Source: Alistipes sp. (GTDB lineage Bacteria > Bacteroidota > Bacteroidia > Bacteroidales > Rikenellaceae). Taken from it: 64,000 bases of DNA. The translations under genes and the position numbers were made by a program. Location of the stretch: contig JAGAMA010000025.1 of assembly GCA_017624955.1 (NCBI GenBank), positions 80,637 through 144,636 of the forward strand, written 5' to 3'. Under the pieces are notes generated by a model. That model saw nothing but the letters and a program-made list of their open reading frames with translations. It searched no databases and had not been told where the DNA came from. The stretch's first letter is position 1; each line of letters starts with the position of its first letter. Shown here piece by piece: positions 1 to 8,586 of the stretch.

Positions 1-1
1 G

Positions 2-523
2 GCGTGGGAGCGCATCAACAATACCGAGTCGCCGCAACTCTATCCCGTCTTCCCGTGGCGCATCTACACGATGGCTTCGGGGCGTGACCTCAGCGTGGCG
101 CGCAATACCTACCTCTACGATGCCCATGCCCTGAAGGTGCGTGAGCCGAAGGGGTGGAAGCAGGATAATATCTGGGCCGCCTCGCTCGGCCTGACGGAGG
201 AGGCCGTGATGCTTCTGCATGGCAAGCTCTCGAATGGTCCGCACCGCTTCCCCGCCTTCTGGGGCCCGGGCTTTGACTGGACTCCCGACCATAATTGGGG
301 TGGCAGTGGCGCGATCGGCTTGCAGGAGATGCTGATGCAGACCGATGGCCAAAAGATCGTCTTGTTCCCCGCCTGGCCCGCGGAGTGGGATGTGAAGTTT
401 AAGCTCCACGCCCCGCACCAGACGACCGTGGAGTGCGAACTGCAGGGGGGCAAGATCCGAAAGCTGGAGGTGCTGCCCAAGGAGCGCGCGAAAGATGTAA
501 AGATTTTACTACCAACCAAATAA
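2..523 (+). CDS. Glycoside hydrolase C-terminal part (GH95-like / DUF5703-type), 5' end outside window
   Basis: The open frame runs in from the window edge with no start codon needed; an internal ATG at 71 is inside the domain and is not the true start. About 173 C-terminal residues are visible. They include a segment ending in an aromatic-rich stretch (PAFWGPGFDWTPDHNWGG) and a closing beta-sandwich (LFPAWPAEWDV, then alternating strands to KILLPTK). This layout is seen at the end of large (alpha/alpha)6-barrel glycosidases of the GH95-like / DUF5703 type in Bacteroidota. Substrate cannot be read from this fragment. The gene sits 10 bp before a GH2 gene and heads a pectin-linked cluster, so a role in side-chain removal is likely. 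Confidence 0.6.
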   Translation, partial: AWERINNTESPQLYPVFPWRIYTMASGRDLSVARNTYLYDAHALKVREPKGWKQDNIWAASLGLTEEAVMLLHGKLSNGPHRFPAFWGPGFDWTPDHNWGGSGAIGLQEMLMQTDGQKIVLFPAWPAEWDVKFKLHAPHQTTVECELQGGKIRKLEVLPKERAKDVKILLPTK

Positions 524-533
524 GATGCTAACG

Positions 534-3149
534 ATGAGAAAAATTCTTTTCCTTGCCCTCGCCTGGTTGATGCCGGCGATGGCGATGGCTGAGAACTACA
601 CCCCGGCCGAGGTGTCGGTGGCCGGTCTGATTCCGCTCGACGGGAGTGGCCGTGTGGTTTATGACTTTAACGCCGGATGGCGCTTCCTGAAGGGCGATGT
701 GGCCGGTGCCGAGGCGGTCGATTTCGACGATCGCGGTTGGGAGGTGGTCGCTACGCCCCACACCGTGGAGCTGACCCCTGCCGAGGCGAGCGGTTGCCGC
801 AACTACCAGGGCGTGGTGTGGTATCGCAAGCACTTTGTCGTGCCCGAGGATTGTGCCGGCAAGGAGGTGCTGCTGCACTTCGAGGCGGTGATGGGTAAGC
901 AGGCCTTCTATGTCAATGGCAAGCTCATCGAGGAGCACCTGGGCGGCTACCTGCCGATTCAGTTCTCGCTCACGGATGCCGGTGTGAAGGCGGGCGAAAG
1001 GTGTGTCGTAGCCGTCAAGGCCGACAACACGAACGATAAGATGTACCCCCCGGGCAAGCCGCAATATACGCTAGACTTCGCCTACCACGGCGGTATCTAC
1101 CGCGATGTGTGGCTCATCAGCCGTTCGAAGGTGGGTCTGACGGATGCCGTGGAGGCTAACCGTGTTGCCGGAGGTGGTGTCTTTGTCCACTTCGAAAATA
1201 TCTCCAAGAAGCAGGCTACGGTCTATGTGCGCACGGAGGTGGAGAATAAGGAGGCCAAGACGCAGTCGGTGGTGGTCGAGACTACGCTTAAGACCGCTGA
1301 GGGCGAGGTGGTCGGTAAGCGTGAGCAGCGCCTGACGCTCCCTGCCGGAGCTGTTGGCTCGGTCGCGCATCCCGTGTTGGTGCAAAATCCGCACCTCTGG
1401 TCGCCCGACGATCCCTACCTTTACCGCGTGGAGACGCGCATCAAGGAGCGCAAGAGCGGCAAAGCGTTGGATGGCGGTGTGACACGCATCGGTATCCGCT
1501 CGTTCGCCTTCTCGAAGGAGGAGGGCTTTATCCTCAACGGCGAGCCCTTCGGTAAGTTGGTAGGTGCTAACCGCCACCAGGATTTCGCCTATGTGGGCAA
1601 TGCCGTGCCCAACTCGCAGCAGTGGCGCGATGCGAAGCGCCTGCGCGATGCCGGCTGCCGCATTATCCGCGTGGCGCACTATCCGCAGGATCCCTCCTTT
1701 ATGGATGCATGCGATGAGCTGGGTCTCTTTGTGATTGTGGCTACTCCGGGCTGGCAGTATTGGAACAAACTGCCGATCTTCGCCGAGCGTGTACATCAGA
1801 ATACGCGCGAGATTATCCGTCGTGACCGCAACCACCCCTCGGTGCTGATGTGGGAGCCGATCCTCAACGAGACACGCTATCCGCACGACTTCTCGTTGGA
1901 GGCCTTGCAGATCACGAAGGATGAGTATCCCTACCCGTACCGTCCCGTGGCGGCTGCCGATGTCCACTCGGCGGGCGTGAAGGAGAACTACGATGTGGTC
2001 TACGCATGGCCCGGTGACGAGCAGAAACCCGATGCCCCCGAGCAGACGATCTTCACGCGCGAGTGGGGTGAGAATGTCGATGATTGGTATGCGCACAACA
2101 ACAATAACCGCGCCTCGCGCAGTTGGGGCGAGAAGCCGCAGAAGGTGCAGGCCCTGTCGCTCGCCGAGACCTACAACAGCCTCTACGACACGGAGAATCA
2201 GTTCATCGGTGGTGCGCAGTGGCACCCCTTCGATCATCAGCGCGGCTACCATCCCGATCCCTATTGGGGCGGTATCTACGATGCCTTCCGTCAGCCGAAG
2301 TATGCCTACTGGATGTTCCGTAGCCAGACGGCAGCCGACCTGAAGCACCCCACGGCCGAGAGCGGCCCGATGGTCTATATCATGCACGAGATGTCGCAGT
2401 GGTCGGATTCGGATGTGGTGGTCTTCTCGAACTGCGATTCGGTGCGCCTGTCGATCTACAACGGTGCCAAGTCGTGGACCAAGGCCGTGGAGCGTGGCGA
2501 CCGTACGATGCCTTCGCCTCCGGTGGTCTTTGAGGATGTGTGGGACTTCTGGGAGGCCCGTTCGTACAGCTACACGAATAAGAATTGGCAGGCCGTGAAT
2601 ATGGTGGCCGAGGGTATCATCGACGGCAAGGTGGTCTGCACCACGAAGCGCATGCCTTCGCGCCGCTCGACCAAATTACGCCTCTATGTCGATTGGGAGA
2701 ACAAGCCCCTGGTGGCCGACGGCTCGGACTTCATCGTTGTCGTAGCCGAGGTGACGGACGATAGCGGCAATGTGCGCCGCCTGGCCAAGGAGAATATCCG
2801 CTTCACGATCGAGGGCGAGGGCGAGATTATCGGCGACCGCTCGATCTATGCCAACCCGCGCCCCGTGGAGTTTGGTTCGGCTCCGATCCTGGTGCGCTCG
2901 ACCCGCAAGGCGGGCAAGATCCGCATCAAGGCCGAGGTGGAGTTCCCCGGAACGCACGCCCCGACCCCTGCCGAGATCGAATTTGAGAGTGTGCCGGCCC
3001 GGCTTCCCCTCTGCTTTAGCGAGGAGGCCGTGACGGGTTCTGCGGCTGCAAGCGCCACGAAGCAGGGCGGACAGCAGCTCTCGGACGAGGAGAAGCGTCG
3101 CCTCTTGGAGGAGGTGGATCGCCAGCAGCAGGAGTTCGGCATCCAATAA
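534..3149 (+). CDS. Glycoside hydrolase family 2 (beta-galactosidase-like), secreted
   Basis: 871 residues from ATG 534, chosen over the in-frame ATG at 525 because MRKILFLALAWLMPAMAMA is a clean signal peptide directly followed by the mature region. Domain order is that of GH2: N-terminal jelly-roll sugar-binding domain (about 40-200), immunoglobulin-like domain (about 200-320), TIM barrel (about 325-620) and C-terminal beta domains. The acid/base glutamate is in WEPILNE (about 446) and the probable nucleophile in TREWGE (about 510). The tail ends in a charged coiled segment rich in E, K and Q. In pectin clusters such enzymes remove beta-linked galactose or related sugars from side chains; exact specificity is not readable. 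It lies between a GH95-like gene and a PL1 lyase on the same strand. Confidence 0.88.
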   Translation: MRKILFLALAWLMPAMAMAENYTPAEVSVAGLIPLDGSGRVVYDFNAGWRFLKGDVAGAEAVDFDDRGWEVVATPHTVELTPAEASGCRNYQGVVWYRKHFVVPEDCAGKEVLLHFEAVMGKQAFYVNGKLIEEHLGGYLPIQFSLTDAGVKAGERCVVAVKADNTNDKMYPPGKPQYTLDFAYHGGIYRDVWLISRSKVGLTDAVEANRVAGGGVFVHFENISKKQATVYVRTEVENKEAKTQSVVVETTLKTAEGEVVGKREQRLTLPAGAVGSVAHPVLVQNPHLWSPDDPYLYRVETRIKERKSGKALDGGVTRIGIRSFAFSKEEGFILNGEPFGKLVGANRHQDFAYVGNAVPNSQQWRDAKRLRDAGCRIIRVAHYPQDPSFMDACDELGLFVIVATPGWQYWNKLPIFAERVHQNTREIIRRDRNHPSVLMWEPILNETRYPHDFSLEALQITKDEYPYPYRPVAAADVHSAGVKENYDVVYAWPGDEQKPDAPEQTIFTREWGENVDDWYAHNNNNRASRSWGEKPQKVQALSLAETYNSLYDTENQFIGGAQWHPFDHQRGYHPDPYWGGIYDAFRQPKYAYWMFRSQTAADLKHPTAESGPMVYIMHEMSQWSDSDVVVFSNCDSVRLSIYNGAKSWTKAVERGDRTMPSPPVVFEDVWDFWEARSYSYTNKNWQAVNMVAEGIIDGKVVCTTKRMPSRRSTKLRLYVDWENKPLVADGSDFIVVVAEVTDDSGNVRRLAKENIRFTIEGEGEIIGDRSIYANPRPVEFGSAPILVRSTRKAGKIRIKAEVEFPGTHAPTPAEIEFESVPARLPLCFSEEAVTGSAAASATKQGGQQLSDEEKRRLLEEVDRQQQEFGIQ

Positions 3150-3194
3150 AGGTGTTTCGACCTGCGTTTTGGCCGTTTGACCGCTCCGAGCGTG

Positions 3195-3222
3195 CTGTTA
3201 AACACCGAATTTCGTACCTTTG
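3195..3222 (+). promoter_or_regulatory. Promoter of the PL1 - DUF6298 pair
   Basis: A TACCTTTG box at 3215-3222 matches the Bacteroidota -7 consensus TAnnTTTG. The -33 side (TGTTAAAC around 3196) is weak. The predicted start of transcription, about 3227, leaves an AT-rich leader of about 44 nt before ATG 3271. Confidence 0.55.
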
Positions 3223-3270
3223 TTGCCCCATGATGTGATCATGAAAATTTTAACTAAAACTACTATAGCT

Positions 3271-4950
3271 ATGAAAAAGATTTTGATTTCGATGTTGGCC
3301 CTGGTGATGGCTCTGCCCGTGATGGCCCAGTATCCCGATGTGCCCGATTCGGTGAATCGTCGCGCTGCGCGTGAGCAGGCCGAGTTGGCTCCGATTCGCA
3401 AGAAGACCTGGGAGGAGGCCTACAAGGTGATCAAGCAGGAGGAGAAGGAGTTTGGTCGCGTTTATCGCCCCTGGGCTTCGAAGCCTGAGGATCTGCCGCA
3501 GGCCAAGATTCCCGCATTCCCCGGTGCCGAGGGTGGCGGTATGTACACCGTAGGTGGCCGTGGCGGTAAGGTCTTTGTCGTTACGTCGCTGGAGGATCGT
3601 GGCCCCGGTACGTTCCGTGAGGCTTGCGAGGCAGGTGGTGCCCGTATCGTGGTATTCAACGTGTCGGGTGTCATTCGCCTGAAGTCGCCCATCGAGATCG
3701 ATGCCCCCTACATTACGATCGCCGGTCAGACCGCTCCGGGTGATGGTGTCTGCGTGACGGGTGCTTCGGTACATATCAATACACACGATGTGGTGATCCG
3801 CCACATGCGTTTCCGTCGTGGTCAGACCGATGTGGCTTACCGCGACGATGCCCTGGGTGGCAATGCCGTGGGTAATGTGATGATCGACCACGTTTCGGCT
3901 TCGTGGGGCCTGGATGAGAACATGTCGATCTATCGCCATGTCTACAACCGTCAGGCCGATGGCCGTGGTCTGAAGCTGCCGGCCGTGAACGTGTCGATTC
4001 AGAACTCGATCTTCTCGGAGTGCCTCGATATGTACAACCACGCCTTTGGTGCTACGATCGGTGGTCATAACTCGACCTTTGCTCGCAACGTCTTTGCCTG
4101 CAACATCTCGCGTAACTGCTCGATCGGTATGAACGGCTCGTTCAACTTCATCAACAACACGGTCTTCAACTGGTGGAACCGTTCGGTGGATGGTGGCGAC
4201 CACTCGAGTTATATGAACATCATCGGTAACAACTACAAGCCCGGCCCGATTACCCCGACCGATCAGCCCATCGCATGGCGCATCGTGAAGGTGGAGAATG
4301 GTCGCGATAAGGCGAACCGCGACAAGTGGGGTCGTGCCTTTGTCGAGGGCAACAAGACCTGGGTCAATGCCGAGGTAACGGCTGACAACTGGAAGGGTGG
4401 CGTGATGGCCGGCGATAACTTCGTGACTGCTGACCAGCCCGAGCTGATGAAGCAGGTGCGTGCCGAGAAGCCCTTCGAGATGGCTCCCGTGACGATCACC
4501 TCGGCCGAGGAGGCCTACAACCATGTGCTTTCGTGCGGTGGTGCTTCGCTGCCGAAGCGTGATGCCGTGGATAAGCGTGTGGTGAAGCAGATCAAGACGG
4601 GCAAGATCTTCTATGCCAAGGATGCCAAGGAGCATCAGCCCCTCTATGTAAAGCGTCGTCTGCCGGCCGACTCGTACAAGCTCGGTATCATCACCGACCC
4701 GCAGCAGGTAGGTGGTCTGCCCGAGTACAAGGGTAAGCCCTATGTCGATACGGATAAGGACGGTATGCCCGACAAGTGGGAGAAGAAGTATGGTCTGAAC
4801 CCGAACGATCCGACCGATGCCAACGGCGACCTCTCGGGTGACGGTTACACGAACATCGAGAAGTATATCAACGGTATCGATCCCACGAAGAAGGTCGATT
4901 GGACCAACCTGGAGAATAACCACGATACGCTGGTTAAGAGCCTGCAATAA
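3271..4950 (+). CDS. Pectate lyase, PL1-type, secreted
   Basis: 559 residues if translation starts at 3271, where MKKILISMLALVMALPVMA forms a signal peptide; ATG 3241 in the same frame would add ten residues. A helical linker (about 25-70) is followed by a right-handed beta-helix beginning AFPGAEGGG, the usual opening of Bacteroidota PL1 lyases. Parallel-helix rungs follow (ITIAGQTAPG, VVIRHMRFRRG, MIDHVSASWG with the conserved D-x-S-x-S-W pattern). The C-terminus carries a calcium-binding, thrombospondin-3/dockerin-like segment (DTDKDGMPDKWE ... NGDLSGDGYTN). It should cleave polygalacturonan by beta-elimination outside the cytoplasm. The next gene starts 15 bp downstream, so the two are probably co-transcribed. 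Confidence 0.9.
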   Translation: MKKILISMLALVMALPVMAQYPDVPDSVNRRAAREQAELAPIRKKTWEEAYKVIKQEEKEFGRVYRPWASKPEDLPQAKIPAFPGAEGGGMYTVGGRGGKVFVVTSLEDRGPGTFREACEAGGARIVVFNVSGVIRLKSPIEIDAPYITIAGQTAPGDGVCVTGASVHINTHDVVIRHMRFRRGQTDVAYRDDALGGNAVGNVMIDHVSASWGLDENMSIYRHVYNRQADGRGLKLPAVNVSIQNSIFSECLDMYNHAFGATIGGHNSTFARNVFACNISRNCSIGMNGSFNFINNTVFNWWNRSVDGGDHSSYMNIIGNNYKPGPITPTDQPIAWRIVKVENGRDKANRDKWGRAFVEGNKTWVNAEVTADNWKGGVMAGDNFVTADQPELMKQVRAEKPFEMAPVTITSAEEAYNHVLSCGGASLPKRDAVDKRVVKQIKTGKIFYAKDAKEHQPLYVKRRLPADSYKLGIITDPQQVGGLPEYKGKPYVDTDKDGMPDKWEKKYGLNPNDPTDANGDLSGDGYTNIEKYINGIDPTKKVDWTNLENNHDTLVKSLQ

Positions 4951-4965
4951 AACAGATTAAGACAT

Positions 4966-7900
4966 ATGAAGAAGCTGCTTTTTACGCTTCTCGGTATAGC
5001 GGGTTTGTGCTGCACGGAGGTTGTGGCACAACCCGCTTTTCCGATTTCGGTAGCGGATGATAAGCTCCAATACGCCACCGATCAGCGCGGTAACCGCATC
5101 CTCGATTTCTCGTTCTGCGGCTACCGCAACTCCGGAGAGGCGATTCCCGATGTGGAGGTGATCTACACGCTCTCGCCCTCGGAGAACGATAGTTTTACGA
5201 TTCAGGGTCACATCGATGCCCTGGCTGCCCGTCCGATGAATGCGCAGGGTCAGCGTGGTGCCATTCTGTTGAAGAAGGGTACCTACTACCTCGATGAGCC
5301 GTTGCGCATCACGGCCTCGGGTATTGTCCTGCGTGGCGAAAGTAAGGAGGAGACGGTACTCGTTAAGCGCGGCGTGGATCGCGGTGCCGTGATCTACATC
5401 GAGGGCGAGGAGAACCGTGCCTTTGGCGAGGCAACCCGCCTGACGACGGACTACCTCCCCGTAGGTGCTACGACCTTTGAGGTGGCCTCCGTGGAGGGGT
5501 TGCAGGTGGGACAGACGGTGCTCGTGGAGCAGCAGCCCGTAGCCCGTCCGCGCGGACGGGATGCCGAGGTAACGAAGGAGCTGATGCATCAGCTCGGTCC
5601 GGGCAATGTGCGCATCGGCTGGGATCGCACCGTGACGGCCATTGAGGGTAACCGTGTGACGGTGGACGATGCCATGACGATGGAGCTCGGTCTGCGCCCC
5701 GTCGTGCTGATGCCCTATAGCTGGGCAGGTCGCATCGACGAGTGCGGTGTGGAGCACCTGACAATCGTCTCGGACTACGACAAGAACTATCCCCTGGATG
5801 AGAACCACGCCTGGACGGGTGTCTGGATCACTAATGCGGAGGATTGCTGGGTGCGCCAGGTCGATTTTAAGCAGTTGGCAGGTTCGGCGGTTGCCGTGCA
5901 GCGCGAGGCGCGCCGTGTGACCGTGTCGGATTGCCAGTCGTTTGACCCCGTGTCGGAGATGGCCGGTTCGCGCCGTCGCACCTTCTTCACGCTCGGACAG
6001 CACACCTTGTTCCTGAGCTGCTACTCGGAGCATGGCCAGCACGACTTCTCGGCCGGTATCAATGCCCCGGGTCCCAACGCCTTTGTGCAGTGTGACAGCT
6101 ACCTCTCGACGGGCTTCAGCGGCTCGACCGGTTCGTGGGCCTGCGGTCTGCTCTTCGATGTGGTGAACATCAACGGCCACGACCTCTCGTTCAAGAGCCT
6201 CGATCGCACCCACGCGCGCGCAGGTTGGAATACGGTAAACAGTGTCGCCTGGCAGTGCACGGCGGCCGGTATCGAGTGCTACGCCCCCGTGGGCTACGGC
6301 ATGAACTACGCCAACGGTTCGTGGGCTACGATGTGCGGCAACGGCGTGATGACCAACTCGGATGAGTTTGTGAAGCCCTACAGCTTGTTCCGTGCCCAGC
6401 TTGCGGAGCGTATCGGTGCCGAGCAGGCGCAGCAGATTACACGCATCTACGACCGCGATACGAATGCCACCTCCAGCCCGACCATCGAGCAGGCGGTGAT
6501 GTTGGCCAAGCAGGCCTATGAGCCGCGCATGACGATCCCGATGTGGATCGCCCGTGCCCCCTTTACCGCCTCGGTGGAGGATAACGGGCAGCAGGCGATG
6601 TTGGCCGTGGTCGATAAGGCGGAGCGTAAGGTGGATTATGCGCTGGAAAACGGCCGTTTGACGGGCGATGGCAAACTCCTGGTGGGTGGCCGTCAGAATG
6701 TCCGTTGGTGGAGCGGTAACCTGGAGTACGATCAGCTGGCAAGAGCTACGGCGCATGTGACGCGCTTTGTCCCCGATCGTGAGGGCCGTGGCCTTACGGA
6801 CCGCATCGACGAGGTGGTGAAGGAGCTCAAGAGCCGCGGTACGCTGCTTTTGGACCACAACTACGGCCTTTGGTATGACCGTCGTCGTGACGACCATATC
6901 CGCGTACGTCGTCGTGACGGCGATGTCTGGGCACCCCACTACGAGCAGCCCTTTGCCCGCTCGGGTGAGGGTCAGGGTTGGGACGGTATGTCGAAGTACG
7001 ACCTGACGAAGCCCAACACCTGGTATTGGAGCCGTCTTAAAGAGTTTGCCGAGAAGGCCTCGCGGGAGGGTCTGCTGCTCTTCCACCAGGATTACTTCCA
7101 GCACAACATCATCGAGGCGGGTGCGCATTGGGTCGATTCGCCCTGGCGCACGCCCAACAACATCAACAATACGGGCTTTGCCGAGCCGACCCACTTTGCG
7201 GGCGATAAGCGCGTCTTTGTGGCCGATATGTTCTACGATGTGAACCATCCGGCCCGTCGTCCCCTGCACCGTGGCTATATCCGCATGTGTCTGGAGCAGC
7301 TGGCCGACTATGAGAATGTCGTGCACCTCATTAGCGAGGAGTACACCGGTCCGCTCCACTTTGTGGAGTTCTGGCTGGACTGCATCGCCGAGTGGGAGGC
7401 CGAAACGGGCAAGGAGGTCCTGATCGCCCTCTCGGCTACGAAGGATGTGCAGGATGCCATTCTGCGCGACCCTGTGCGCTCGAAGGTGGTCGATATCATC
7501 GATATTCGCTATTGGCACCACCGCTCGGACGGCACGACCTATGAGCCGCAGGGTGGCGTGAGCATGGCTCCGCGTCAGTATGCCCGTAAGATTAAGGTCG
7601 GCACGATCGACTTTGCCTCGACCTACCGCGCCGTGAGCGAGTACCGCGCAGCCTATCCCGAGAAGGCGGTGACCTTCTTTGCGCAGAGCTATCCCGCCTA
7701 TGGTTGGGCGATTCTCCTGGCCGGAGGTTCGTGCCCCACGCTTCGCGTGGAGAACGAGCAGCTCCTGGCCGCTATCCCTGCCATGACGAAGGCCGAGAAG
7801 GATGCGAACTCCTACCGCCTGATGGGCGAGAAGGGTGGCCTTGTCTACCTGTCCGAAGCGGCTGCGGTAACGATGAATCTGCCGAAGGGCAGCTACGCGC

Positions 7901-8016
7901 TCCATGCGGTCGATATGAAGGGGGGCACGACCAAGCGCCTGGTGAAGCAGCACAAGAGTACGACACCGCTCGTTCTCAACCGTGCAGGCTTGTATTGGAT
8001 CGAGAAGATTAAATAG
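4966..8016 (+). CDS. Large secreted protein with beta-helix N-terminal half and DUF6298-like C-terminal half
   Basis: 1016 residues with a signal peptide (MKKLLFTLLGIAGLCCTEVVA). The first ~500 residues look like a pectate-lyase-3-type beta-helix: GAILLKKGTYYL followed by ITASGIVLRGES, then rungs such as GVEHLTIVSD and CWVRQVDFKQL. The second half (about 600-950) looks like a TIM-barrel-type region rich in aromatic and acidic residues (LLLDHNYGLWYD, FHQDYFQHN, HLISEEYTG, DIIDIRYWHH). I associate this architecture with DUF6298 proteins found beside pectinases, from memory. A polysaccharide lyase or hydrolase role is inferred from the fold and neighbours. Which half is catalytic is unknown. Confidence 0.7.
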   Translation: MKKLLFTLLGIAGLCCTEVVAQPAFPISVADDKLQYATDQRGNRILDFSFCGYRNSGEAIPDVEVIYTLSPSENDSFTIQGHIDALAARPMNAQGQRGAILLKKGTYYLDEPLRITASGIVLRGESKEETVLVKRGVDRGAVIYIEGEENRAFGEATRLTTDYLPVGATTFEVASVEGLQVGQTVLVEQQPVARPRGRDAEVTKELMHQLGPGNVRIGWDRTVTAIEGNRVTVDDAMTMELGLRPVVLMPYSWAGRIDECGVEHLTIVSDYDKNYPLDENHAWTGVWITNAEDCWVRQVDFKQLAGSAVAVQREARRVTVSDCQSFDPVSEMAGSRRRTFFTLGQHTLFLSCYSEHGQHDFSAGINAPGPNAFVQCDSYLSTGFSGSTGSWACGLLFDVVNINGHDLSFKSLDRTHARAGWNTVNSVAWQCTAAGIECYAPVGYGMNYANGSWATMCGNGVMTNSDEFVKPYSLFRAQLAERIGAEQAQQITRIYDRDTNATSSPTIEQAVMLAKQAYEPRMTIPMWIARAPFTASVEDNGQQAMLAVVDKAERKVDYALENGRLTGDGKLLVGGRQNVRWWSGNLEYDQLARATAHVTRFVPDREGRGLTDRIDEVVKELKSRGTLLLDHNYGLWYDRRRDDHIRVRRRDGDVWAPHYEQPFARSGEGQGWDGMSKYDLTKPNTWYWSRLKEFAEKASREGLLLFHQDYFQHNIIEAGAHWVDSPWRTPNNINNTGFAEPTHFAGDKRVFVADMFYDVNHPARRPLHRGYIRMCLEQLADYENVVHLISEEYTGPLHFVEFWLDCIAEWEAETGKEVLIALSATKDVQDAILRDPVRSKVVDIIDIRYWHHRSDGTTYEPQGGVSMAPRQYARKIKVGTIDFASTYRAVSEYRAAYPEKAVTFFAQSYPAYGWAILLAGGSCPTLRVENEQLLAAIPAMTKAEKDANSYRLMGEKGGLVYLSEAAAVTMNLPKGSYALHAVDMKGGTTKRLVKQHKSTTPLVLNRAGLYWIEKIK

Positions 8017-8046
8017 GGCGGAGGAATCTTTCCTCTTCGCTCAAAC

Positions 8047-8080
8047 GAAAAAGGCTGTCCATGAAGGACAGCCTTTTTTC
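8047..8080. terminator. Bidirectional intrinsic terminator
   Basis: A 10-bp stem AAGGCTGTCC / GGACAGCCTT with a 5-nt loop is flanked by A residues on the left and T residues on the right, so it can stop both the lyase cluster (+) and the V-ATPase operon (-), which converge here. Confidence 0.9.
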
Positions 8081-8099
8081 GTTGCTTAATGGCTTTCGA

Positions 8100-8552
8100 T
8101 TAGCCCACGATACCTGCGATAAGGAACGTAGCGGCAACCGTCAGAATGGCGTAAAGCTCGGGGAAAGCGGCCAGAATCAGCGTCTTACCCATTACGTCGT
8201 GGCCATTACCGATGGCAGCGATACCGTTGGCGCAGACCTTGCCCTGGTAGATGGCAGCGGCGAGGTTCACGATACCAACCAGGATACCGGCACCCAGGAT
8301 AGCGGCACCCTGCAACATCGTCGGGTTCGAGAGCATACCCTGAACCATGAAGAAGCAGACGAAGCCGTACAGACCCTGCGAACCCGGAAGAGCCGAGAGG
8401 ATCATGTAGCTACCGAATGCGCCACCGTTCTTTTTCATGGCACCTACGGCAGCCTGGCCGCAAATCGACGTACCCATAGCCGATGCGATACCGGCCAAAC
8501 CTACCATCAGTGCTACACCGACATAGGCCATTACTAATGCAGTTGTTTCCAT
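8100..8552 (-). CDS. ntpK: V-type ATP synthase/ATPase subunit K (rotor ring)
   Basis: 150-residue proteolipid with four membrane helices, i.e. a fused double hairpin typical of V-type K subunits. The second hairpin carries the ion-binding glutamate in FPELYAIL. The first hairpin has LPGSQGLYGF, with Gln where F-type rings have the acidic residue. Compared from memory with the Enterococcus hirae Na+ ring, the ligand pattern Leu, Thr/Ser, Gln (LPGSQ), Gln (YQGK) and Glu is retained, which suggests Na+ rather than H+ coupling. It is the last gene of the V-ATPase operon, 34 bp after subunit I. Confidence 0.93.
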   Translation of the reverse strand: METTALVMAYVGVALMVGLAGIASAMGTSICGQAAVGAMKKNGGAFGSYMILSALPGSQGLYGFVCFFMVQGMLSNPTMLQGAAILGAGILVGIVNLAAAIYQGKVCANGIAAIGNGHDVMGKTLILAAFPELYAILTVAATFLIAGIVG

Positions 8553-8586
8553 AGTGTTTGTTGTTTTTTAATTGTTTGTTGTTTGA

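Noticed and set aside
1071-2387. Long open frame on the minus strand inside the GH2 gene, and a similar one at 3250-4947 inside PL1
   Set aside because: High-GC, codon-biased genes leave the opposite strand open. The translations are low-complexity, rich in R, L and H, with no signal peptide or family motif, and the plus-strand genes are certain.
4957-7953. 998-codon minus-strand open frame opposite the DUF6298-like gene
   Set aside because: Antisense shadow of the real gene: no recognisable domain, composition typical of reverse-read GC-rich codons, and no promoter or spacing that fits a gene.
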